Shown here in pieces: positions 29,454-38,869 of a DNA stretch of 64,000 nucleotides. The notes below the pieces were generated by a model. That model was not told the DNA's origin and did not search any database. It saw nothing but the letters and a program-made list of their open reading frames with translations. The DNA comes from Phycisphaerales bacterium (GTDB taxonomy: Bacteria > Planctomycetota > Phycisphaerae > Sedimentisphaerales > Anaerobacaceae), in the NCBI GenBank assembly GCA_030602885.1, contig JAUVYV010000020.1, positions 1-64,000 of the forward strand, given 5' to 3'. The stretch's first letter is position 1; the number at the start of each line of letters is the position of its first letter. A program made the translations under genes and the position numbers.

Positions 29454-29561
29454 ATGGGTGATAAGGGGAAAAAAGATAAAGGCAAAAGAGAAAAGCAGAA
29501 AAAGGCCCAGTTTACTCCAAAGGAAAAACGAAGATTAAAAAAAGAAAACAAGAATAAATAA
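29454..29561 (+). CDS. 35-aa Lys-rich microprotein MGDKGKKDKGKREKQKKAQFTPKEKRRLKKENKNK
   Basis: ATG preceded by AAGGAG SD; too short for the ORF track. Confidence 0.6.
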   Translation: MGDKGKKDKGKREKQKKAQFTPKEKRRLKKENKNK

Positions 29562-29656
29562 TTGCCCCGTGCAGTGTATTGTCGTTGATGAGTTTTTTGC
29601 TTTGATAAAGGTGCGGGGTTGGGTAGTATGTGGTTGGGGACAGAAATTTGATTTAG

Positions 29657-30817
29657 ATGGATATAAACGAGCGGAAAAACGTATTAGTGACCTGTGGGCC
29701 CGGGCTGGAAGGTTATCTAAATACTGAGCTTGGAGGCCTGGGCTTTGAAATAGTCAGCAGTCATACCGGCGGTATTATCACTCGCGGTTCATTTACCGAT
29801 TGCATGAAACTGAACCTGTATCTGCGAACCGCTTATAACGTTCTCTATCTTCTTAAAGAATTCCGATGCGGCAGCAGCGAATCGCTCTACAAACAAGTCA
29901 GCAATCTGCCGTGGGAAAATATTATCTCACCAGAGGAATATCTATGCGTACTTTCACGGGTCGATACCTTCTCGATTAACAACAGCATGTACCCGAGTCT
30001 GAAAGTCAAAGACGCAATCGTCGATCGAATATACAAAAAGGCCGGTTCGAGGCCCGATAGCGGGCCGGATAGAAGCAAAGTCGTCGTCAACCTTTTCTGG
30101 AAGAACGACAGGGCGTGGATATACCTCAATACTTCCGGATTAAAACTCTCCGACAGAAACTATCGCAAGATGCCCCACAAAGCCCCGCTGCGAGAATCGT
30201 TGGCCGCGGGAATCATCATGGCTACCGGCTACGACGGTTCGCAGGATATTGTCCTGCCTATGTGCGGCAGCGGTACGCTCGCAATAGAATCGGCTCTTAT
30301 AGCGATGAACAAACCGCCAACCGGCCTGCGAAGCAATTTTGGATTTACACACACCAAGATTTTTGATGAGCAGATATGGAAGCAAATGCGAAATGATGCC
30401 CGCAAAGCTGTGCGCAAAGGCCCGCTGCAAAAACGTATAGTTGCAACAGATATAGATGGGGAAGCTATCACCGCAGCCAGACAAAACGCGAAAACCGCAG
30501 GGGTCGAACATCTAATAGAATTTAAGGTATGCGATTTCGCTGATACCAATGTTCCGAAGGGCAAAGGCATTGTAATAGTCAATCCCGAATACGGTTTGCG
30601 ATTAGGGGAACTCGAAAAGCTCGAAAAAGAATATAAACGCATCGGAGACTTCTTCAAACAAAACTGCGCCGGCTATACCGGCTATATATTTACCGGCAAC
30701 AGGAAACTCGCCGGGAAAGTCGGCCTGAAAACCTCGGCTCGCATGATATTCTTCAACGGAAAAATCGAATGCCGCTTGCTGAAATATGAAATGTACGAAG
30801 GGACAAAACAATCCTGA
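29657..30817 (+). CDS. THUMP-domain class I SAM-dependent rRNA methyltransferase (RlmL/YpsC-like)
   Basis: LVTCGPGLEGYLNTELGGLG; LPMCGSGTLAIESALIAMN; ATDIDGEAITAARQNAKTAGV. Confidence 0.85.
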   Translation: MDINERKNVLVTCGPGLEGYLNTELGGLGFEIVSSHTGGIITRGSFTDCMKLNLYLRTAYNVLYLLKEFRCGSSESLYKQVSNLPWENIISPEEYLCVLSRVDTFSINNSMYPSLKVKDAIVDRIYKKAGSRPDSGPDRSKVVVNLFWKNDRAWIYLNTSGLKLSDRNYRKMPHKAPLRESLAAGIIMATGYDGSQDIVLPMCGSGTLAIESALIAMNKPPTGLRSNFGFTHTKIFDEQIWKQMRNDARKAVRKGPLQKRIVATDIDGEAITAARQNAKTAGVEHLIEFKVCDFADTNVPKGKGIVIVNPEYGLRLGELEKLEKEYKRIGDFFKQNCAGYTGYIFTGNRKLAGKVGLKTSARMIFFNGKIECRLLKYEMYEGTKQS

Positions 30818-30945
30818 AAACGAACCTGGCCAAGCGAATGGCGTGCAAGCGGCGGGTAAACTGCGCCCGCCCCACCAAGGTCGGGCAGGGAGGTTGTGGT
30901 ATTGGGGGTTGACGGGGGTGAGTGGGGGGTGTAAGCTTTTGGGTT

Positions 30946-31797
30946 ATGGAGAAGCGCTTGGTAATAAATGCCGATGACTTCGGGCTCTGCGAAGGGGTCA
31001 ACAAAGGGATTGTGCAGGCGTATAAGAAAGGTGTGCTGACGAGTGCGAGCATAATGGTGAATATGCCTGCGTCGGAGCAGGCGGCGGGGCTGGCGAGGAA
31101 GACAGCCGGGTTCGGTATAGGTGTGCATCTGAATCTTACGGAGGGTCGGCCTATATCGGAGGCGGCGTGTGTGGGTTGTCTGGTTGACGGGGCGGGGTAT
31201 TTTGCGTATTCGCCGGGCAAGTTAGCGTTTCGTTCGTTGGTGAGCAGTGATGTGAGGGTGGCTGTCGAGGCGGAATTGACTGAACAGGTAAAGTGGGTCG
31301 TTCAGCGGGGGACCAATCCGACGCATTTGGATTCGCACAAGCACGTTCACAGCTTTCCGGCGATTTTTTCGATAGTGTGCAGGATAGCGAGGCGATTCAA
31401 CATTGGTGCGATTCGGTATAGTTATGAGCCGAAGTACGTCTGCCAGGTTCCGTTTCCGCTGACGGATGCGGACGGCAGGGCGAGGGCGCGGAGAGTCAGG
31501 CTGATGACGAAGGTGAACCGTATGCAAAACGCGGACTTTTTCAAGGCGGATGCTCTTTTCGGTGTGGCGCATACGGGCAAGATAGGCGTGAATTTCCTGA
31601 AGGCGGTGTCGTTGTACGGTACGGCGGCGACGGCGGAGCTTATGACCCATCCGGGTCTGATGTACGACATAGACGGCGAGAAGACGAGGTTGGTGAGGCA
31701 GCGGGAGGCGGAGTTGGCAGCTCTTTGCAATCAGAAGGTGAAACAGTATTTCGAGGATGCAGGTGTGAAACTTGTGCATTATGGAGAGCTTCGATAG
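30946..31797 (+). CDS. YdjC/ChbG/HpnK-family carbohydrate deacetylase
   Basis: RLVINADDFGLCEGVNKGIVQAYKKGVLTSASIMVNMP; GIGVHLNLTEGRP; THLDSHKHVH. Confidence 0.9.
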   Translation: MEKRLVINADDFGLCEGVNKGIVQAYKKGVLTSASIMVNMPASEQAAGLARKTAGFGIGVHLNLTEGRPISEAACVGCLVDGAGYFAYSPGKLAFRSLVSSDVRVAVEAELTEQVKWVVQRGTNPTHLDSHKHVHSFPAIFSIVCRIARRFNIGAIRYSYEPKYVCQVPFPLTDADGRARARRVRLMTKVNRMQNADFFKADALFGVAHTGKIGVNFLKAVSLYGTAATAELMTHPGLMYDIDGEKTRLVRQREAELAALCNQKVKQYFEDAGVKLVHYGELR

Positions 31798-32770
31798 GGT
31801 ACATATTGATTGTTCGGTGGTGGTGCCGTTGTACAACGAGTCGGCGGTCGTCGGTGAGCTTTATGAGCGGCTGAGCAGGACGATGACGGGGACGGGGCTG
31901 TATTACGAGCTGGTCTTTGTAGATGACGGGAGCGAGGACGATACGTTAGAGCTGGTGAAGGGGATTGCCGCAAAGGACAGTAAGGTTGTAGTAGTTGAGC
32001 TTCGGCGCAACTTCGGGCAGACGCCTGCGCTGGCGGCGGGGTTTGACAACGCAAGAGGACAGATAATAATTTCAATGGACGGGGACCTGCAGCATGCGCC
32101 AGAGGAGATACCGAGTTTTATCGAGAAGATAAACGAAGGTTACGATGTGGTGAGCGGGTGGCGGAAACGGCGGGTCGATAATCTTGTGATGCGCAAGATA
32201 CCGAGCAGGGCTGCGAACCGGCTCGCGTCGAAGATAAGCGGTGTTGATATCCATGATTTCGGAACGACGTTCAAGGCGTATCGGCGTGAGGTCATCGAGC
32301 AGCTTCGGCTTTACGGTGAGATGCATCGATTTATTCCGGCGTTGCTGTCGCAGAGCGGTGTGAAGATAGTCGAGATACCGATAACGAATATAGTGAGGCC
32401 TTCGGGGGCGAGCAATTACGGGATAGGCAGGACACTGAGGGTAGCGTTTGATTTGATAACGCTTCGTTTTCTTTTGGGGTACGTGACGAGGCCTTTGCAC
32501 TTTTTCGGAAGGGCGGCTTTGTTTTGCATAGTGGTAAGTCTGTTGCTGGGTTTGTACATACTGTTCGACAAGCTCTATTACCACGTGCCGATTTTTGCAG
32601 CTCACGGTCCTTTGGCGGGGCTGAGCGCGCTGCTTCTGTTGGTCGGGGCAATCTTCATAGCAACGGGGCTGATTGGCGAGATGATAAGCAGAGTTTATTT
32701 CGAGTCGACGGACAAGAAGATATATTCGGTGCGTAAGATACACCGCAGAGAGACGTTGTCGGCGGATTAG
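31781..32770 (+). CDS. Polyprenyl-phosphate glycosyltransferase (GT2, ArnC/DPM-like) with two C-terminal TMs
   Basis: VVVPLYNESAVVGELYERL; FVDDGSEDDT; SMDGDLQHAPEEIP; C-terminal TM pair. Confidence 0.9.
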   Translation: MESFDRVHIDCSVVVPLYNESAVVGELYERLSRTMTGTGLYYELVFVDDGSEDDTLELVKGIAAKDSKVVVVELRRNFGQTPALAAGFDNARGQIIISMDGDLQHAPEEIPSFIEKINEGYDVVSGWRKRRVDNLVMRKIPSRAANRLASKISGVDIHDFGTTFKAYRREVIEQLRLYGEMHRFIPALLSQSGVKIVEIPITNIVRPSGASNYGIGRTLRVAFDLITLRFLLGYVTRPLHFFGRAALFCIVVSLLLGLYILFDKLYYHVPIFAAHGPLAGLSALLLLVGAIFIATGLIGEMISRVYFESTDKKIYSVRKIHRRETLSAD

Positions 32771-32774
32771 TAAA

Positions 32775-33329
32775 GTGAAGAGGAAAAGAAGATCGCTATC
32801 GGGTGTAGTTGTTGCTGTGCTGATCGCGGCAGCGGTGGTTCTATTGGTGCAGCATTTTCATATCAGGAATTTTCATATTGTCCAGGCGGATGCGCTTTAT
32901 ACGAGCGGCCAGCCGAGGGGGATGGACTATACGCGTCTTTTGTACAAGTATCATATCGGGACGATTGTAAATGTTCGCTCGGCGGCTGAGCACCGCGAGA
33001 GAAACTGGTACCACGAGGAGATAACGTGGGTGAGGGGCAACGGGGTGAGATACTTCGAGTTTCCGCTGGAGAGGGACGTCGGCAATGCCGGGTATTTCCC
33101 GGACGCTGAGATGCAGCGAGAGTTCTTAGAGATAATGGCCGATAAGGAGAATCTTCCCATTTTGGTACACGGCAGCAGCGGCAGGGGCAGGGTAGCAATG
33201 CTTACCGCAGTCTGGCTTGTTAAAGCTGAGGGGCAGTCTGTTAAGCAGGCCATCAAGACGGCAGAGGAGGTCAAGGCGGAGCCGCTGGTCGAAGGGGAAT
33301 TGGCGTTTGTCAGGGGGCTTGCGAATTAG
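32775..33329 (+). CDS. Membrane-anchored dual-specificity-phosphatase-like protein lacking the catalytic Cys
   Basis: N-terminal TM; TSGQP...NVRSAAEH...; P-loop reads HGSSGRGRV instead of HCxxGxxR[ST]. Confidence 0.75.
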   Translation: MKRKRRSLSGVVVAVLIAAAVVLLVQHFHIRNFHIVQADALYTSGQPRGMDYTRLLYKYHIGTIVNVRSAAEHRERNWYHEEITWVRGNGVRYFEFPLERDVGNAGYFPDAEMQREFLEIMADKENLPILVHGSSGRGRVAMLTAVWLVKAEGQSVKQAIKTAEEVKAEPLVEGELAFVRGLAN

Positions 33330-35007
33330 AGGCGCCGTCGAGGATGTCGGTGTCGGGGTCGTTATCGTGGTCGGATGATTTGTGAAAGAGGGCACCGGCT
33401 ACTATATTGCTTTTATGCCGTTCAGCATTCGACTGCTCATAGACAGTGTCAAACCGGTTGTTTTGACGAAGTTCATCAATGTCCTTTGCGAATGCGACAA
33501 TCCAGCAGTTTTGGCGGTACAGTTTTTCGAGTTTTTCCTGTGACTGTATCTCGCGTACAGGTCTTCCGAAGTAGTTGATAAATCTGGCAGAAGCGACATT
33601 GTAAACCACCAGGTCATCTGAGGCAGGCACTTTTTCAGCAACTTTGAGGGTGAATTGCCTTGATGGCTCATTATAGTCGAACGGGTTCAGTAAACCGACG
33701 TAGCTGACCATTACGACGGCTGTGACACCGACGAAGACGGTTACAGTACCCAAAGCCGGTTTTTTTCGTGCAAAGAACATCGCGACAGCAATGGCAAATA
33801 GCATCACTGTCAGGGCAATTGCCACCGCAGGGGTGAGCAGCCGGCGATCGGCACAGGCCGCATAAACAGGCAGTGCCACTGCCGCTGCAATCGCAAAGAA
33901 GATGTGACCTCGAAGAACGTTTCTTGCGTATCGGGGTGTATATGCTTTTCTAAGGAAGGTCATATCTTCTATGAGTATTCCTATAAGGATAGCCATTGCC
34001 GGTATGAAAGGTAGTATGTAGTGCTGGCGTTTTCCGGCGTTTATGGTGAGAAACGCAATACCGACAACGAACCAGAGCCAGAGGAACATCATAACCGGCC
34101 TCTTATTTTGCCAGCATTTGTAGAAGGGTGCAGCGAGGGCCATTGGCAGGAAGGCGGCCCAGGGTGCAATGAACATGAACATTCGAGGCAGATAGTAGTA
34201 GATTGGCTTGTTGCCGGATGCATAGTCCCCGAAGAAGCGGTCAACGAATTCGTGCTTCCAGAGTGTGAGGTCCCAGTTGACCCTGTGGGCGATAGCGAGC
34301 GGCCAGGGCAGCACTATGGCCAGGAAGATAAGTGTACCCAGCACGGGCAGCAGCCGGGGAATTTTTTTCCAGTGTCGGAATATCGCCACGTAAAAGAACA
34401 GAGGGACAAGAAGAATCGGTATTGGCGCGGGTCCTTTTGTGAGATTTGCGAGGGCGAAGCTTATCCAGAATATGAGCATGTAACTGATTTGCGCCCGGCG
34501 GTTTTCTTCAGTAATGGCGGAATAGAAGCTCAAAAAGCACAGGATGACGAAGAATGTCATAGCCATTTCGGGTCGTGCGCTGTGTGCGTAACGGATGTAA
34601 GACAGAGATGTGGCCCAGACGGCGGCGGAAAGCAAAGCGATTCTAAGTGAGAGCCAGCGGTTTACGAAGTAGAGGATTGCGGCGACGGAGAGGACTGCGA
34701 ATACGGCGTTTGGCAGGCGGGCGCTGAACTCATCAACTCGGCCTGTGAGCTTTGCCACCGAGGCGACAAGCCAGTAGGCAAGAGGGGTTTTCTGGAGCCG
34801 CGGCTGGGCATTGAAGGTGGGCATAACCCAGTCGTCGCTTTGGAGCATTTCGCGTGCGGTGACGGCGACGAGGCATTCGTGATTGTTCAGGGGTTGTGAA
34901 GCAAGCGTCCAGGCGGCGTTTACGGCTGAGAGAGTCAGCAGTCCGCAGAGCAGCAGTGTTTTTATTGCGCTGTTGTTTTGGTTTTCTGCCATCTGGCCGG
35001 TGTTCAT
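33310..35007 (-). CDS. ArnT/PMT-like glycosyltransferase (GT39/GT83), integral membrane
   Basis: NHECLVAVTAREMLQSDDWVMPTFNAQPRLQKTPLAYWLVA...RLPNAVFAVLSV; ~12 TM. Confidence 0.85.
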   Translation of the reverse strand: MNTGQMAENQNNSAIKTLLLCGLLTLSAVNAAWTLASQPLNNHECLVAVTAREMLQSDDWVMPTFNAQPRLQKTPLAYWLVASVAKLTGRVDEFSARLPNAVFAVLSVAAILYFVNRWLSLRIALLSAAVWATSLSYIRYAHSARPEMAMTFFVILCFLSFYSAITEENRRAQISYMLIFWISFALANLTKGPAPIPILLVPLFFYVAIFRHWKKIPRLLPVLGTLIFLAIVLPWPLAIAHRVNWDLTLWKHEFVDRFFGDYASGNKPIYYYLPRMFMFIAPWAAFLPMALAAPFYKCWQNKRPVMMFLWLWFVVGIAFLTINAGKRQHYILPFIPAMAILIGILIEDMTFLRKAYTPRYARNVLRGHIFFAIAAAVALPVYAACADRRLLTPAVAIALTVMLFAIAVAMFFARKKPALGTVTVFVGVTAVVMVSYVGLLNPFDYNEPSRQFTLKVAEKVPASDDLVVYNVASARFINYFGRPVREIQSQEKLEKLYRQNCWIVAFAKDIDELRQNNRFDTVYEQSNAERHKSNIVAGALFHKSSDHDNDPDTDILDGASNSQAP

Positions 35008-35023
35008 AAGAAAATGTTTGGAA

Positions 35024-36373
35024 TTAGCTTATCAGTTTGACGATTTCGTCGAAATCGTTAGGTGCTTCGGTCGGCGGGTTGCTGAATTGGCCCTGCTTTT
35101 TGTTGTGGTAGTTGACGGTGACGTTTGGGTCTTTGAGGGCATGTCCTGTGAGGACGCAGGCGATTCGCTCGTCAGGGTCGATTATGCCTTGTTCTCTGAG
35201 GAGCTTTAGTCCGGCGATTGATGCTGCGGAGGCGGGCTCGCAACCGAGGCCGAACTTTCCGACGACTGCCTTTGCGTCGCAGATTTGCTCATCGGTTACG
35301 GCCCGGACTACGCCGTTACATATATCGATTGCTCGGAGGCATTTTTTGAGGTTGACGGGTCTTGAGATTTCGATTGCGGAAGCGCAGGTATGCGGTGAGA
35401 AGCTGCGGTCGGTAAGGTCGGCATAGTAGTCGTCGATGATTTTTCGGTTTACGCTGCCGTTGTTCCAGAGCAGTTTTTTGTTGTTGACGAGGTCGTTGAG
35501 TGTATCGGCGCCGGTAGCGTTAATAATTGCCATACGCGGCACGCGGTCGATGAGGCCGAGCAGTTTGAGCTCAAAAAAGGCCTTGCCGAAGGCGCTGGAG
35601 TTTCCGAGGTTGCCACCGGGTACGATTATCCAGTCTGGGACTTCCCATCCGAGCGTTTCGATGATTCTGTACATTATAGTCTTTTGGCCTTCGAGTCGGA
35701 AGGGGTTGAGGGAGTTGAGCAGGTATAGGCCGAGCTCGGAGCAGACGTGCTGGACCTGTCGCATGCAGTCGTCGAAGTCGCCTCGGATTTGGATTGTCTG
35801 TGCGCCGTAATCCATTGCCTGGCTGAGTTTTCCGAATGCGATTCTGCCGGAACCGACAAAGGCGGTGCATTTGAGTCCGCAACTGTGCGCATAGAGCGCT
35901 ACCGATGCGGAGGTATTGCCTGTTGAGGCACAGGCGCTTGCTTTTGCGCCGACCATCTTTGCGTGGCTGAAGGCAGCGGCCATACCGTTGTCCTTGAATG
36001 AGCCGGAGGGGTTAAGTCCCTCATACTGAAGGTATAGTCTGCCCGGCTTGATTTTGACGTAGTCGGCGACCAAATCGTTTTGCTGGAGGATGGTCTGGCC
36101 TTCGCCTATGGTGACCTTGTAAGTGTCGTGGCAGAATCCGAGCAGCTCGCGGAATCGCCAGACGCCGGAGAAGTCCAGAGGGTTATCTCTGTTTGCCCAG
36201 CGTCTGCCAAAGTCACTGAGTTTTGCGGGGACTTCGAGCATGTCCCAGTCATACAGTGCGTCGAGCAGCTCACCGCATTGCGGACATTTGAAGATGGCCT
36301 GGCCACAATCAAATTCTGCTCCGCATTCGGGGTTGATGCACTTTTGGAAAGCAGCATCAGTGTGTTTTGGCAT
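35024..36373 (-). CDS. thrC: Threonine synthase
   Basis: [43 protein letters not shown]. Confidence 0.9.
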   Translation of the reverse strand: MPKHTDAAFQKCINPECGAEFDCGQAIFKCPQCGELLDALYDWDMLEVPAKLSDFGRRWANRDNPLDFSGVWRFRELLGFCHDTYKVTIGEGQTILQQNDLVADYVKIKPGRLYLQYEGLNPSGSFKDNGMAAAFSHAKMVGAKASACASTGNTSASVALYAHSCGLKCTAFVGSGRIAFGKLSQAMDYGAQTIQIRGDFDDCMRQVQHVCSELGLYLLNSLNPFRLEGQKTIMYRIIETLGWEVPDWIIVPGGNLGNSSAFGKAFFELKLLGLIDRVPRMAIINATGADTLNDLVNNKKLLWNNGSVNRKIIDDYYADLTDRSFSPHTCASAIEISRPVNLKKCLRAIDICNGVVRAVTDEQICDAKAVVGKFGLGCEPASAASIAGLKLLREQGIIDPDERIACVLTGHALKDPNVTVNYHNKKQGQFSNPPTEAPNDFDEIVKLIS

Positions 36374-36378
36374 AGCAG

Positions 36379-37185
36379 TCAGACGCTCCTTGTATATGTA
36401 TTCACTGCCGCTGTTTCGTCCGCCGGTTCGGCGGAGTCGCTTTGGGCGTTGATGCTGCGGATCAAGCCGGGCAGCTCACAGAGCTTATCTATTTCCCAGA
36501 TACCTTGCGGTATTTCCCTGCCGATGTTGGTGTGGGCCTTTTTGAGGGTGGCCTGCATACCTGCCTTTATAGCGGGTTTGGCATCATTGTCAATTCTGTC
36601 TCCGACGAACATAATGTTTTTGAGCGGCTCTGCGATTTTCTCGGCTGCCGCCGTAAAAATTCGAAGGTCGGGCTTTCGGAATGGGAACTGGTATGAATAA
36701 AGGTGAACAGAGAAGAACCGGAGGATATCGAATTTCTCAAGATGTTTTTCGAGCGAGGTTCGGCTGATAAATGTGTTGGAGACGATGCCAAGTTTTAGTC
36801 CGAGCGCCTTGAGGGCGTTTAAGGTTTCGACGATATCGGGTTCGACGGTAGCGCGTTCACTGAGCGGCTCGTACCAGAGCCAAGCGAGGTGCTGCCACTG
36901 GTCATCGTCGAGCTTATAGCCGGCTTTGATCCCTATTTTTCTGAGCAGCTCGAGGGAGTCGAAGTCCCTTTTGGTGGCACTGGAGAGGAAGTAATGTAGT
37001 CGAACCGAAATCAGGTTGCGGTAGCAATACTGCCTGAAGCCGGAGACGGGCTGGCCGGCGGACTTGAGGAATTCATAGGAGCGTTCGGCGCCCCTTCGGA
37101 ACAGCTCGGCAGTTTTGACTTTCCCGAAGTTCAGCACGGTATCACCGAGGTCGAACAATACGGCTTTGACTTTTGTGTTTGCCAA
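36379..37185 (-). CDS. HAD-superfamily hydrolase
   Basis: [42 protein letters not shown]; probable TTG start at 37185. Confidence 0.85.
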   Translation of the reverse strand: MANTKVKAVLFDLGDTVLNFGKVKTAELFRRGAERSYEFLKSAGQPVSGFRQYCYRNLISVRLHYFLSSATKRDFDSLELLRKIGIKAGYKLDDDQWQHLAWLWYEPLSERATVEPDIVETLNALKALGLKLGIVSNTFISRTSLEKHLEKFDILRFFSVHLYSYQFPFRKPDLRIFTAAAEKIAEPLKNIMFVGDRIDNDAKPAIKAGMQATLKKAHTNIGREIPQGIWEIDKLCELPGLIRSINAQSDSAEPADETAAVNTYTRSV

Positions 37186-37190
37186 TGGTT

Positions 37191-38519
37191 CTACCTCAAA
37201 GGGGGCAGGTCGTCGGCGAAGACGTCCCTGACCCAATCGAACATTTCCTCATCGGATATGGCGGAGACCCTGTCGGAGGCGTACTCGGCAGTAATTTTGT
37301 CTCTTATTTTAGTTACGCGTGGGTCGTGTTTTGCGATTGTAATTTTGAATCTTGCTTCGAGCCAGTGCTTAATGCCCGCGGCGCCGGTTTTGTCGGTCAT
37401 CGCGACGTTAACGGGGCGGCGGAGCAGTTTTTCCGTGTCGAAACAGTTGTAGATTTCCTCATTTTTGAGCAGTCCGTCGGCGTGGATGCCGGCACGGGTA
37501 ACGTTGAAGTCTTTTCCGACAAGCGGATAGTTGTGTGGGATTTCAAAGCGCAGCTCCTTTTTTACGTATTCGGCCAGCTCTGTGATTGCGGTGTAATTGA
37601 CACCTTCGGACATTCCCTTTATTTGTGCGTGCTCAACGACCATTGCCTCGAGGGGCGGGTTTCCTGTTCTTTCTCCGAATCCAAAGATGGAGCTGTTTGC
37701 TGCGGAGCAGCCGTAGAGCCAGGCGGTTGCAGCGTTGATCTGTACCTTGTGGAGGTCGTTGTGTCCGTGCCATTCGAGGCGTTCGGAGGGGACGGGGATT
37801 TCGCGCAGGCCTGCTATGAGCTTCGGAATTCCTCGCGGCAGTGCAGCCTGGGCCCAGGGCAGGCCGAAGCCGAGGGTATCGCACAGGCGTATCTTGACGG
37901 GCTTGCCATATTGTTCAGAGAGTTTCATCAGCTCGGATGCGAACGGGAGGACGAATCCGGCGTAATCGGCTCGGGTTATGTCTTCAAAGTGACATCTCGG
38001 TATTACGCCGTTATCGAGAGCCGCCCTGGCGATGTCGAGATATGCTTCCATCGCCTGAGCTCTGGTTTTTCTGAGCTTCAGGAAGATATGGTAGTCGCTG
38101 GCTGAAGTGAGAATACCTGTTTCATCAAGCCCCATTTGTGTAACGAGCTTGAAGTCGGCGGGTACGGCTCTTATCCAGCCGGTTATCTGGGGGAATTTGT
38201 AGCCGCGTTCTTTACAGAGCTCGACGGCCTTTCTGTCTCTTTCGGAGTAGAGAAAGAACTCGCATTGCCGAATGAGTCCTGTGTCGCCGTCAATCTCATG
38301 CAGGAGGTCGTATATTTTGAGTATCTGCCGGGGTGTGTACGGCGGCCGGGCCTGCTGGCCGTCCCGGAACGTCGTATCTGTTATCCAGATGTCATCGGGG
38401 ATGTCGAAGTCAACTCCTTCGTTATCAAACAGTGCCTGCGGAAATTCGGTATATGGAAAAACCTCTCTGTAGAGATTGGGCTGCTTGACATCTTCAAGTT
38501 TTGGTCGTTTTTTCGCCAT
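37191..38519 (-). CDS. HMGL-like/LeuA-superfamily condensing enzyme: Re-citrate synthase-type or 2-isopropylmalate synthase-like
   Basis: WITDTTFRDGQQARPPYT; LEWHGHNDLHKV; FGFGERTGNPPLEAMV. Confidence 0.8.
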   Translation of the reverse strand: MAKKRPKLEDVKQPNLYREVFPYTEFPQALFDNEGVDFDIPDDIWITDTTFRDGQQARPPYTPRQILKIYDLLHEIDGDTGLIRQCEFFLYSERDRKAVELCKERGYKFPQITGWIRAVPADFKLVTQMGLDETGILTSASDYHIFLKLRKTRAQAMEAYLDIARAALDNGVIPRCHFEDITRADYAGFVLPFASELMKLSEQYGKPVKIRLCDTLGFGLPWAQAALPRGIPKLIAGLREIPVPSERLEWHGHNDLHKVQINAATAWLYGCSAANSSIFGFGERTGNPPLEAMVVEHAQIKGMSEGVNYTAITELAEYVKKELRFEIPHNYPLVGKDFNVTRAGIHADGLLKNEEIYNCFDTEKLLRRPVNVAMTDKTGAAGIKHWLEARFKITIAKHDPRVTKIRDKITAEYASDRVSAISDEEMFDWVRDVFADDLPPLR

Positions 38520-38642
38520 TTCTGTCTCCTAATTCATTTAGCGGCAAATCAGCAATAAGGATTATTGTACTTTAGTCCGGGGTGGATGTAAACAGGCGTT
38601 TGGTTCTGTGGCGATTGGGCCGAAGCAGAGGGTTTTGGCGAA

Positions 38643-38726
38643 TAGCCGAGGTGGGATTCGAACCCACACGCCCTTAACGGGCAGGGGATTTTAAGTCCCC
38701 AGCGTCTGCCATTCCGCCACTCGGCC
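38643..38726 (-). tRNA. tRNA-Leu(UAA)
   Basis: Reverse complement GGCCGAGTGGCGGAATGGCAGACGC...GGGGACTTAAAATCCCC...GTGGGTTCGAATCCCAC-CTCGGCT-A; anticodon TAA, long variable arm; CCA not encoded. Confidence 0.93.
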
Positions 38727-38869
38727 GGCGAGGGCAAGCTAACTTATTCCTGGACAATATGCAAATCGATTCTGCGTCCGGGACGGGCCTGGTTACGTTC
38801 GCAGCCTGGTGCGAAATCAGGAGTTCCTGCAAATCGGGCCTTGTTTTTGAAAAGCAGATTCGCTTGGCG

